Shown piece by piece: positions 40,788-52,500 of a DNA stretch of 64,000 nucleotides. Source of the stretch: Bugula neritina (Eukaryota; Bryozoa; Gymnolaemata; Cheilostomatida; Bugulidae); contig OZ037770.1 of the NCBI GenBank assembly GCA_964035545.1, positions 8,509,973 to 8,573,972 on the forward strand, read 5' to 3'. The notes under the pieces are model-generated. The model had not been told where the DNA came from, did no database searches, and saw only the letters and a program-made list of their open reading frames with translations. The first letter of the stretch is position 1; each line of letters starts with the position of its first letter. A program made the translations under genes and the position numbers.

Positions 40788-43700
40788 TCAGGTGCTAACG
40801 GGCACGTCCCCTGGCTTCAGAGTCTTTAAGGAGATGGCGCCCTCCTTCATGTGTATATTCTGGATGTGTCTCTTGAGAGGGGCCTGCTGGGTGGCAGCGT
40901 AGGAGCAGAACGGGCAGCGGTGAGGCCTTTCACCACTGTGAGTCCGTATATGTACAATGAGACGCTGCCGTGTCAGCGCACAGTAGCCGCATATCTGGCA
41001 GGTGTGAGTGTGTGTATAACTAGTGGAGCATATCTACAGAATATACAGTGGAGCATATCTACAGAAGATACAGTAGAGCATATCTACAGAACAGCATATC
41101 TACAGAAGATACAGTAGAGCATATCTACAGAACAGCATATCTACAGAAATAAATAAGATCATAATTCATTCAACCTTACTTAGGCAAACAGAGTGAAAGA
41201 ACCTTATTTCGATGGCATAACCATAATAGTGACTTTAAAAATACTCACTTACCTTTATTGTTACATGTAATGTACTTCTATATCTCACTCACTCAGTGAT
41301 ATCTAGTGACATATACCTCTACATCTAGTTACATATATCTAGTAGCATGTACTTTTATATAACTATCTACCTGTGATTTCAGGTGTTGCTGGTAATCCGT
41401 TTTAGATGTAAACCTCTCGTTACATCGCCGACATCTCATCCTCTGTGACCCCATATTGGATTTCTCGTTGTTCGCTGCTGCAACATCATTCAAGTTCGAG
41501 TTGTTGTGATTTTCTTCTTTCAATCCTTGAAAAAACAGAAAATCAAACAATTGGGCATAAGCAATATCAATGCTATGACAGATAACTCCGGTCAAGACAG
41601 AATGACATGACATGACATGAGTGACAACTGAAGACAGGTGTTTCCATATCTGTCAGTTGTTTGAAGCTTTTAAAAATATTTTAAAACCTGAGTAAACAAA
41701 TATCATAATTTACCAATTCTTTGAATATGACTTACATTGCAACACCAGGAAATACAAGTAGCAAAAGACAGCATTGTAAACTCACCAACATTCTTCGGTG
41801 TTTTACGTTTCTTTCTAATCTTATTTCCCGGCATGTGAGCTGAGGGAGGCGTAGCCTCAGAGCCGCTATACCCTGCTAGACCGGCTAGAGTTGACGGAGA
41901 AATTGCGGACAGGTCCGGGAATGGTAGAATGTCATTTGTCAGACAGCTCAATGATTGGTCGGCAATACAGGAGAGGTCAATGGAATCACTCAGCAATGAG
42001 CTCTCCGACAGATAATTGTTAGAAACCGGATAGTCAGAAGGGACAAACGTGTGTTGTGAAGTCGACACGAAGGGCCCACAACCCCCTCCAGCTTCTGTGT
42101 CCTTCGGCTCACTAGACACGAGGGAGTTGTCTACATTATACGGGGTGGAAGTGAAGAGATCAGCTTCAGAGACAGACTGGCTCACATGTGTGGACTGGCC
42201 AGCGACCGTCTCCACATCATTGTTTACACGAGGTGCTGAGGCTACACTCGGTGCCGATACTGTTAACTCACTACCTGTACTATGTGGAGGTGGCGTCTGC
42301 ACAGAGGTGCTGACTAGCAAGTTCTCCAGCAGAGGTAGACTGGAGCTGGCAGCTTCTACAGCCGGCTGCTCTCCACCAGAGTTCACGCTGACTTCAGAGG
42401 TCGGAAGTTCAAGGTTACTCGCTGGGAGATGAGAAACTGCTTTACCGGCGGAAGACCACGGGATATATCTTGGGACAGTGCTCTTTCTCTTGCGTGGTTT
42501 GACGCTGTCATGTATGGCAGGAAGTATGTGGCGCGGCAGCAGTGATACAGTGTTACTCCGCACTGTCTCGGCCACCTAGCAATACAACATGTATGATAAT
42601 AATGATAATACAAAGTATGGATGAAACTTGGCATATTCATTGCAACCAGGTATTCCTCTGAAATGCATGGACACACTGCTGACATAGCAAAACTTGTACA
42701 CATATACTTTAAACTGTTTAAACAACCATTAGTTGCACTCAACTAAAATAATTTCTTTCCTCGTGGATATGGGGCGTGTTATACACCCACCTGCAATCCA
42801 TTTATTACAATTTATTTTAATTGGCCCGTTGAAAATAAATATTTGGAATAATTTTCACTTTTCTATTGTCATAATAAAAAACTTTAAAATCACTGTTGTT
42901 TATGTTACACTGTATCACCGGAAAGTGACTAGAAAGTGACTGGCAGAAGGTTAGAGCTACCACCTTTAAATAAGTAACATTTTATCAACAAAACATTCCC
43001 TGTCCTCTTATATACATGTATACCCTGAGTTACTATATTCATGCCTTACAGAAGGATGACTAATAATTATTTGCTGCCAACAAACCGCTGCTTGGATAGT
43101 CAGAGCTACATTCACTCATGTTGTTTTATCCAGTTATAATGATTGAGCATTGTTTTGAAAATTAGCACCACATTAAGTAATAGTAATACTAGCATATATT
43201 TGAAGGCTCAAGCTATGCAAATCTCAGTTGTGAGACCATTACTCCAAACAATACAAATCTATTAATAATCATAGCAGGTACAAACTGCAAAAACAAAACT
43301 TTCATGAGATGGTTTAGCTACGAAGAGTTGTCTTTTCTTGGAGAATTAGTGACGTTAAAGTCGGTTTTAAAATAACAATAATACTTTTGGTGATATGGAA
43401 AGTCTGTTTACAACTATTATAAAACATCAACATTAAACACTGGCAGCTATTTTAAAACTTTTAAAAATAAGAAGAAAAACCTGTTCAATTATTCACAACT
43501 CATTGCCAATAGTTTACTTTAGTAATTGCTGGTGTTCAAATCCTGGAACAGACAACTCCAAATAAAACTAAGAACTAAATTTAATGAGTTTAATACTTGA
43601 ATGACTTTATTAAGAGATGGGGTCAGTTGTGAGACATGTAATTGATGATGTCGGGAAGAGCATGCAGCATCATTAAATGGGGTAAAACAAACCGACAAAG

Positions 43701-45135
43701 GGTTCGGCCATAAACAAGAGTGAATTTATTTGTAGCGATTTAGAATCAATAGGGTTTCATTAAAAATACTTTTTAATTGACCAAAGCAAAATGTGTATAA
43801 AATAACATTATGATTATGTCCAAATTGGAACAACACCAGCAGTTTGATATTAAATTCATGTATCCCGTGTGTTTTTCTGATGATTTAGTCAAAATATTGA
43901 AACACAGCTTGTAAAGCAACCCTATTTCACTCTCTCCACTCTCCCTTCAACTGCACATTGAAAAAATAAAAAGCCCACAGTTAATGTCATAGCCCCAGCA
44001 AACATACCCTCTTAGAACAAAGGGAGTGCAACTTCTTCCTCGGCTCTCTAGTGGGAAAGGAAAGATGCTTTCTCAACAATTTATCCAGATTGTTAGACTT
44101 AGTCGTTTGATTGGTGACCTGATTGACGGGCATTTGGGAGATGTCAGGTACCAGCCCTTAAATTAGAGAATACCACAGTGCGGGTTGATTGGGAGTTGTA
44201 ATGTAAAAAAATCTGACAGACAATTAATTTAAGGGATACTTAATAACTAAGCTGAAATAAACACGTGCACTTGCCAGCAGTCTTAGTTAACATAAACATT
44301 TGAGTTTATTAGTTTCGATTAATAAACCAACAATTACCAACATTCATACCTGAAGGTTGTGGTTTGACAGCAACTACAGATATGTCAGCCTGTGACTCTG
44401 TCATACTTTGCCTTCTTTCCCTGAATGAAAAAAAGTGAATGATAACTTTTACTACTCAGAGTTGCTGGCTTATAATATGCTCTAAGTGAAGCTTATGATT
44501 CTAAAAAAACTCCAATGGGCAATATTCTTCTATTTTGATGTATTTACTAATATTTCGTCTTTATCTGTATCAGTATTTGCTTCAGCTTACTAATTAAATA
44601 TGAGTGATGCAATGATAACATGCCTGTCACTAATGGTGATGGGGAGAACTGGGAAATGGCCAGTTGCTGGTTCCCCGGACGGTGTATTTGGTCTGAGAAA
44701 CATACTCTGTAATGTACTCGTCATACAGATGTCACCGTCTCCCTCTCCTCCCTCATCCTGTCACATAACAATACACTTTACAGACCTGCCTTACAGACCT
44801 GCCTTACAGACCCCAAGTCATTATTCCCTCCTACACATTCATTTGAAGATATCTATCAGACTTTCAAAGAATACAACAGCCTATACAAATACTATTCGCA
44901 TAAGTTTCATCACTTCTGAGTCAAAGAATTCTGGGTAATATTTAGCTGAACCAACCTTTGTAACAGCAGCGACAAGTGCTTTTTTCAGCATTTCTACTTT
45001 GAGAAAAGCACTCACAATCTGTTTAGAATTGAAAGTGATAACAGCAGTAATGAGTAGTTTCATGTCTGCAACTGAGATAGTCTTGTCTAACGCTGATTGC
45101 GCAGGCAGCACCGCTTCATCTGCGCAATCTTCCAT
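40788..45135 (-). CDS. C2H2 zinc-finger protein (7 coding exons, 588 aa model)
   Basis: Minus-strand exons: 45135-44914, 44757-44624, 44420-44350, 44156-44008, 42575-41786, 41525-41371, 41033-40788 (stop TGA). Phases 0, 2, 1, 0, 1, 0 agree throughout, giving 1767 nt. The long fifth exon is serine-rich and disordered, with a basic KIRKKRKTPK nuclear-localisation-like segment at its end. Zinc fingers are C-terminal: CRRCNERF...H in exon 6, then CQICGYC...HIRTH, the SGERPH linker and CPFCSYA...HIQNIH in exon 7. The intron after exon 2 appears to use a GC donor (GACAG/GCATG), the only choice that keeps phase. An acceptor lies just before the ATG, so an upstream exon is likely and the true N-terminus could be longer. 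Probably a nuclear DNA-binding regulator; no orthologue is named. Confidence 0.75.
41021..41155. repeat. short tandem repeat over the last 3' splice site of the zinc-finger gene
   Basis: Units of about 20-30 bp containing GAGCATATCTACAGAA repeat about six times. On the minus strand each carries TTCTGTAG, so the 3' splice site at 41034 is present in several copies. Confidence 0.75.
42576..44007. other. zinc-finger gene intron 4; SINE scrap
   Basis: No exon seen. 43617-43702 contains a degraded plus-strand fragment of the SINE family (TGATGTCGGGAAGAGCATGC). Confidence 0.5.
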
Positions 45136-46739
45136 TTCACCTGCGAGAAATGATAATGTTTGCTAAAAGAAGGTGGTGGATAACTTTCTCTTTTCCAGTA
45201 GTTATTGCTTACATGTAAAACTGTAGTCATTTTATAAACTGTCATTCTTCTTAAACTCATTCAATTGTAAACAAAGAAGGGCCTTGCAACCTTTTAGAGC
45301 CCTTTTCTTTTATGTTCAGCATGACTTAACTATGGTTATTTATGCATTTTTCAGGTGATTAAGTTTGAATAGTGAATCAGTTGGCTATGGTTATAATTAT
45401 GACATGATACACCAGTCAACATTAGGACGACACAGTATTGCTTCTACAGCACTAATTCTCCTTTAATAGTCAGTTACTTATTAGAAAAGTAAATAAAATA
45501 TACAAATTGGTATAAACTTCTATTTTATATTCTACTTGAGTTTTAATGGTGGGCTTGTTTTAATTTTAGCAATAATACTAATTTGAATAACTGATAAATA
45601 GAACTGGTAATTAAACTTATTAACTACTCAACGTAGAGTACTTATAGCTTGTTTATTTTCATGTTACCAAACATGATTTTCATATAATGAATTTTAAAAG
45701 TTTTTGAAACGCCTTGTCCATGAAAAGTTTGCATTTTCTGCAATGAGTGAATTTGTTTTCTTCATGTTACTAGAACTACTATTGCTTTATTTTATATTTC
45801 AACAACACGATATTTTATTCTACAAACCAACTTATTTTGCTTGATTGACTTAGTAGCTATCTTATATTACCTAACCAAGCATCATTTATATATGAATAAT
45901 GCGTTTATTATATATTTTTTCTCGTTTTTATTCAATAGAGTTAATAGCCAAAACCACTTTTTTAACCATCAACTACTCTTGCAACTATTATTAAACGTTT
46001 CTGCTACCTAGTACTTTTTTGTATTAACTGAGAGCTTGAGGCAGACTTGAACAACATAGGAGGTTGAATTTGTCCAAAATATTAGTATCATTCAACATTT
46101 CATAATGCATTCATGGGACAAGTTTACCCCCCTGAATTTGTTTTTGCATAATGAATAAGGTACAACATATACAATTTTTTGTTCGTAAAAGTAGAAATTT
46201 GAGAGACAAATATCATCATTATGAACTAAATACTATGTGGGGTTCAGCACTTGACATTGAAAGGCAGCTGATTCTTGTAGCTGAGAATGCTCAAAGTTAT
46301 TTATTAAATGCATATTGATACTTGTCAGTTTGTAAAAATATACGAAAAAAACTGTATTGAAAAGGGTGCTAAACTTCAATGAAAGTTTGCCAAAAATAAA
46401 CACATTACCCATTTTTCTGGTTAAAAATCAGAATGAATGAATGAATGAATGTGCTTTGGAATTTTGTAAAAAGGTTGATGTCAAAGAGATTTTCATGCAG
46501 TAAAAACTTTGGTTTTTACTGCAGTTGTCACATTGCTTATATTGTCACTATTACTATTACTGTGGCACTGAATTACATTAATTTTAATAAAATAAAAATA
46601 TTATTATACATAAATTATCTATAATTATAATAATAAATAGCATTAATTATAATTATTGATTAAAATAAATAGCTATAGCTAAGGACCTATTTAGATGGGG
46701 CACCGGAGCAATTATGACTAGAAGTGGATGTTCTGCCTA

Positions 46740-47180
46740 ACATTACCTAATGGTAATAGTAATAGTTATACTTATACTTATAGTAATTCACAATTGTGAT
46801 AGTGATACTAACACCAAGTGGTAATATTAATAAAAATACTAAAAATTGATAGAGAATCTAATACTAATGGCAATACTAATACTAATAGCAATACTATGTT
46901 AAACAATGAATTATTATTATAATTTAATTATTTATTAATTATTAATGTTGATATTATACTAATACTAATAGTAATACTAATAGTGTAATACTAATAGTAA
47001 TAGTAATACTAATAGTTACTGTTAGTTTTACAATAACTCAATAAGTATTAGTATAACATCTGTACGTACACGACTAAAAATGAACGTACGTGTAACACTA
47101 ATACTAATAGTAATATTAATACTAATACTTAATAGTAATACTAATAGTAATACTATTACTAATACTAATAGTGCTATGAT
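46740..47180. repeat. low-complexity (TAATAC/TAATAG)n DNA
   Basis: Imperfect hexamer-like units of the type TAATACTAATAGTAATACTA, interrupted by AT-rich sequence. Confidence 0.85.
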
Positions 47181-47560
47181 TAGATTTACACTTAGTGTCA
47201 CGCCGCAGTCACTACCACTATCAGAATGATAAAATCATAAGTAAAAGTTCAACTTCAAGTTGAAGTTAACCTTTATTTAATAAACTAAAAGTAAAATTAA
47301 AACTAAACGTTTTAGTTAAAGTTAATATTAATATTATTCTTAGCGTATCAATTAAACAATACCATGAACTGCTTGTGAATAAAACTAAAAATGTATTTTA
47401 ATTAAATTTATATTAAATTATTCGTTTATAACAACAGTTTACTTGTTTATTTGAGTTTGTTAGTCAAGAATTGTTAGGCTAGAGAATGAGATACTGATAT
47501 TTATAATGATAGTAGGATACTTATACTGATTGTCATTGTATAAATAATGGTATACAAAGA

Positions 47561-47709
47561 AATTGTTCTATGAGCAGCTCCAAATTGGGTGTGACTGAGT
47601 GCAGTAGTTTGGAGTGCTCGAGTTTTACGGTAGGCCCCCAATTTCAACTTAAGAACTTTAAACTACTGCACTCAGTCATCCCCAACTTGAAGCTGTTTAT
47701 AGAACAATT
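47561..47709. mobile_element. foldback MITE (149 bp hairpin)
   Basis: Left arm AATTGTTCTATGAGCAGCTC through GACTGAGTGCAGTAGTTT pairs with the right arm, which reversed reads AATTGTTCTATAAACAGCTT through GACTGAGTGCAGTAGTTT. Arms are about 50 bp with a 45-bp loop. Confidence 0.85.
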
Positions 47710-49505
47710 CAGTATCAAGTAGTATCTTTTTTGACCTTGAACTTGTGTAAGTGCCCAAAACACAATCTACGTTACTTTAAACAATTGTCCGCGGAATGCA
47801 TCTGCGAAGCCACTAGTTTCCGGTTTATGGGCATGAGAGAAGAAAATGTTTTCATTGACTTTGAGTGCATCATAGATTGATAGTGATAGAGGTAGTCCAC
47901 CCAAGAGTAGACGTTTCTCCATTCGTAACCACTGCGCTCACATCTATGTTCATATTATCCTAACAAAGTAAGCTTGCCATTTTTTTCTAGTAGTTAACCA
48001 AAATATCACCAAGTCCAATGTAATGCAATAAATATAATTCAGTGATAATCATAATAATAAAATTAATTATTATGGTATTTTATTTAATAACTTATTATTA
48101 TTAAATATTTTAATAATATAAATTACAATATGAATATAACTATAAATTTTAATTTTATAACACTATAAGTATAAGTCTAAGTTAGTCATTTCAAGCACTA
48201 GGTCTTGACCATGTTCATAGTGATAGTGTCATAGTGATAGCGATGCCAGAAAAAGCTTCCCGGCATAATTATTCCTGACTCACAGCTAGATTCCTCAAAT
48301 CATGTTGCCAGCACAGTGAGACTGAGAGGCACAGTCCTTAATTCCTAGTTTCGGTTTGTTAACATTTGATTTTGCTTTGAGGTGTAAAACTAAACACTTA
48401 GAGAAACTAAAAGACAAGCCAATTTCCAGCTTCAATTTGTGTCATGATAACATTAAGTGATAATACTAAGTCTAATAGAGATGGAATATTGTTATTAATA
48501 TGCATTTCTTGATAATCATAGTGCAGCCTGCTGGATGGTTTTCATATTCTAAAAACATCACACTTCAAAGCTTGAAAAAAAACCTCATCATATGGTCAGA
48601 ATGTTGAGATTTAATGTAACTGTACATAAGGCATTACTGGGGTCTGGTTAATGGCAAGCTCGTGATAGCACCCTAAACATTAGGCTATAACATCAGGGAA
48701 ATTCATGTCAGATTCTACTTTTTAAGTTTTAATTTGATAAGTCGTATGCAAGATGCAAGCCTACTGAGTAAGTCTGTTGCTATGTGCTACTCGATAATTA
48801 CTGTTGACTAACTAGCATCTGCCTGAAATCTTCAACCCTTTTGCAAGACAGTTCCATTGTTAAATTTTCTTTGGGTTACATTCAATAAAAAACATGAGTT
48901 ATCATGCTTCACTTGAAAATTACAATTCTAAATTAGTCAATTATATTATTCTTCTAGCCATATATAGAATCGGTGTAGTTACCTCACAATGTAAACAAAC
49001 ATGGCCAAGATTAGTTCAATTTTAGTTACTTTTCTACGGTGTTTTCACACAACTTACTTTGCTAAATTTTAATTACTAGAGTTGAGCACTTTTTGTGAAT
49101 TCAGAAAAAGATTAAGCAATTCCAACCTAAGTAATGATATACCTTGTGCAATGTATAAATGGGGTGACGGTGAAGGCTTTTTGAGTTCGTGGTCAAGCCT
49201 TAGAACCTTCTCACTATGCTCTCAACATGAGGTTCTGCTTGTAGTCCATTAGTAATTATAACTGGAAGCCTTCGTCTGGCATTACATGATAGGATTCAAA
49301 CACATAACTTGTCAGATTTTGTTATCATAGGTCTACTCCTTAACCACTAGACCGCAACAGCATCCTAACACTCTATACTGTTTATTCTTGGCTGTGAGCT
49401 ACTTACTACACTAGTATGTAGTATGTAGTCTACAGTCTACACAAACACTGGGCTCTTAGTTGCAAAGGAGAATCATTCTGAAATATTAGCATTCTTATGT
49501 TTTAG

Positions 49506-52500
49506 ATGGCTGCTAAAAGATTTGCCTCTTTACTTTTTGGAAACTCTATGAGAGCTGTTGCTGTGAGTGCACAGAGAAATGCCCGGAAATTCTATTCTGC
49601 TGGGTAACTCCATTATTGACATTTTTCTGGGTTTACATAATTTCACCTATTCTAATAAGTTTGCTTGCTTGATAGTATAAAAAATTTAGTAATAGATACG
49701 TGCACATTTTATTAGAAATGTTATTCGATTTTGTATTATTAAATTTTAGGGCGTTGTTGGCTGCAACTGGTGGAGCCATGATGGGTACTGCTATGGTAAA
49801 TATTTTAGTAATCTAAAAGCTTGAATAGTAAAGGTTAATTTATAGTAATGCTATGTGCTTCTAAACATAGGAACAGTATTTCTATTAGGTTATTCAACAG
49901 TTAATTGTTGTCAAAGATTTTTGAACCAGGATAAATTTTATAAAAATATGCTGGTTTGTAATATGTTCTAGAAAGTGTTTTAATTTAGTAGTTTTCAGTA
50001 TATACTTTGGTATGAAGAAGCCCAACACTAACCCAACCTTGATGTTGATTTGAAGCTGCTGGCTCTAAATTTATGAATTTTATCATTAAAGTTACTCTAG
50101 AGTTCCTCTTCTTTGGCAGTTGACTTCAAATTTAAAATGAGATGTCTTTGACTTGTTATTCTGTATTTTTCAAATATCTGTCTGTACTAATGCTGCAAGT
50201 AATATCACCCTAGCGTCAGGAAATGAAAGGAATTTCTTTTGTTTATTAGATAGTAGCGAAGGACCCTATTGGTTTGGACGACGAAGAGATGAAAATCAAC
50301 ATTGAGGAATTTATGTGTCGGCCAATCACAGACATGAATACATTAGAGAAGTCTGAAGAAATGATGCACAAAATGGAATTGCTGTGCATGCAGCTACAAG
50401 GTCAACTCTGTCGAGAGTTGGAACGCATTGAGGGCACCACGAAATTCCGAGTTGATAGATGGCTCAAGTGTGAGGTGGTTACTCTATTCTCTTCTTAGTT
50501 GTATGTCACAGCATTATATCAGTCATTCACTATGGTTGTAATATGCATTCTATTCCAATGCGTTGTAGTCTAGTTTCTGTTTTATCATATTGTAGTTTAT
50601 ATCATCAATTTATATGGTTGACTTATACCATATCAACTACTACTATTATTATATCATAGTCTATCATACCAATACTCTGTTCTATCACTGCTACTATATC
50701 AGGAGCTCAAACTTGTCTTACTATTATGTCACAACCTCTACCATATCGTATCACAACCTTTACCATATCGTATCACAACCTTTACCATATCGTATCACAA
50801 CCTTTACCATATCGTATCACAACCTTTATCATATCGTATCACAATGTCTACCATATCGTATCACAACCTCTACCAAATCGTATCACAACCTTTACCATAT
50901 CGTATCACAACCTTTACCATATCGTATCACAATGTCTACCACATCTAAACTTCTACCATTATATCTCAACATTCATTATATCATATCACAGCTTCCACTA
51001 TATCATGCATTAAACCATCATCTATTCATTCTCACCAGCCTGATAAAACTAAGATGAACGCTATACATGACTACGAGCACAAGTGTCAACAGAAAGTGTG
51101 GGACAGCGCTGCCTTTCCAATGCTGCTCGAGAGAAAGGCTGGCAATGAAGAGCTCTTTGAGGTTCTTCTATCCTCTCACTCATCACTATCACACTATACA
51201 CTATCATACTAGTAACTCTACACTATCATACTACTAACTATACACTATCATACTAATAACTCTACACTATCATACTACTAACTCTACACTATCATACTAC
51301 TAACTCTACACTATCATAACAGTAACTCTACACTATCATACTAGTAACTATACACTATCACACTAGTAACTCTACACTATCATACTAGTAACTATACACT
51401 ATCATACTAGTAACTCTACACTATCATACTAGTAACTCTTCACTACCATACTAGTAACTCTACACTATCATACTAGTAACTATACACTATCATACTAGTA
51501 ACTATACACTATCATACTACTAACTATACACTATCATACTAGTAACTATACACTATCATACTAGTAACTCTAAACTATCATACTATTAACTCTACACTAT
51601 CATACTAGTAAATCTACGCTATCATACTAATAACTCTACACTATCATACTAATAACTCTACACTATCATACTAGTAACTCTTCATACACTCTACACTATC
51701 ACGCCGTTAATACAAAACTTTTTTATTAGGTTTTATTCTGAAGATCATTCAAGTTCTTGACTAATAGTTATATAACTTGTTTTAGTAAATTTTATTACAA
51801 ACCTTTTAGTCTGAGCCAATAGTTATGGTTGAGATACATTCTCTTTCATTACTTATAATATAATCCGTTGCTTGTTTTTCTAGCAAATCCAAGGCGGTGG
51901 CGTCACTTGCATCATGGAAGACGGGGCGGTGTTTGAGCGTGCCGGAGTAAACATTTCAGTAGTTGGTGGCAAACTTAGATCTGAGGCTGTAAGAGCCATG
52001 AACAGTCAGTAAGTGTGTGAAGTTGGTTAATATATACTCTCGTGTGTATATTTTGTATACCAAGAGATCCTTGATCTCTACATTGAATTATTTAGGTTCT
52101 GTATTTCAAGTCCTAAATACACTGTCTTGCATTTTCTGTCTTCAGGGGCAGAGAGTTACCAGAAGATGAAGAGATGGAGTTCCGTGCAGTTGGTATCAGC
52201 TCCGTTATACATCCGGTATGTAGACATGTTACGTATTTAATAAGCATTCACACATAAGTCACACTTAATCTCTACACAAGTTGCACTTAAATCACACTTA
52301 GATCACACATAAGTCACACTTGAGCATGGGAGTTTTGCTCTCACCTTACCCAATGCCATGATTATTCAATTAATATACAAAATCAGCAGCTTGGAGTACA
52401 AGAAGTAATCTTGGTGGCATTTTCACCCTCAAATATCATTTTCAGCCTTCGCTGTAGCTAATGATGATTGAAAAGTAGAAACATTATTTCATAACATAAA

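Larger units (their letters stand above)
45141..49505. other. gene-poor spacer
   Basis: No supported exon over 4.3 kb. Contents: (GAAT)n at 46432-46451, a SINE fragment on the minus strand at 46679-46747, TAATAC/TAATAG low-complexity DNA at 46740-47180, the foldback MITE at 47561-47709, and a tRNA-like SINE head on the minus strand at about 49229-49376 (GCGGTCTAGTGGTTAAGG and GTGTTTGAATCC when reversed). It should contain the promoters of the zinc-finger gene (left) and the CPOX gene (right). Confidence 0.5.

Noticed and set aside
42049-42432. 127-codon plus-strand ORF
   Set aside because: It is the antisense shadow of the large zinc-finger exon, which has splice sites and phase continuity on the minus strand.
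50614-51057. 147-codon ORF of Tyr/His-rich repeats in CPOX intron 3
   Set aside because: It is the 22-bp minisatellite in frame, overlapping a clear intron and the next exon in another register.
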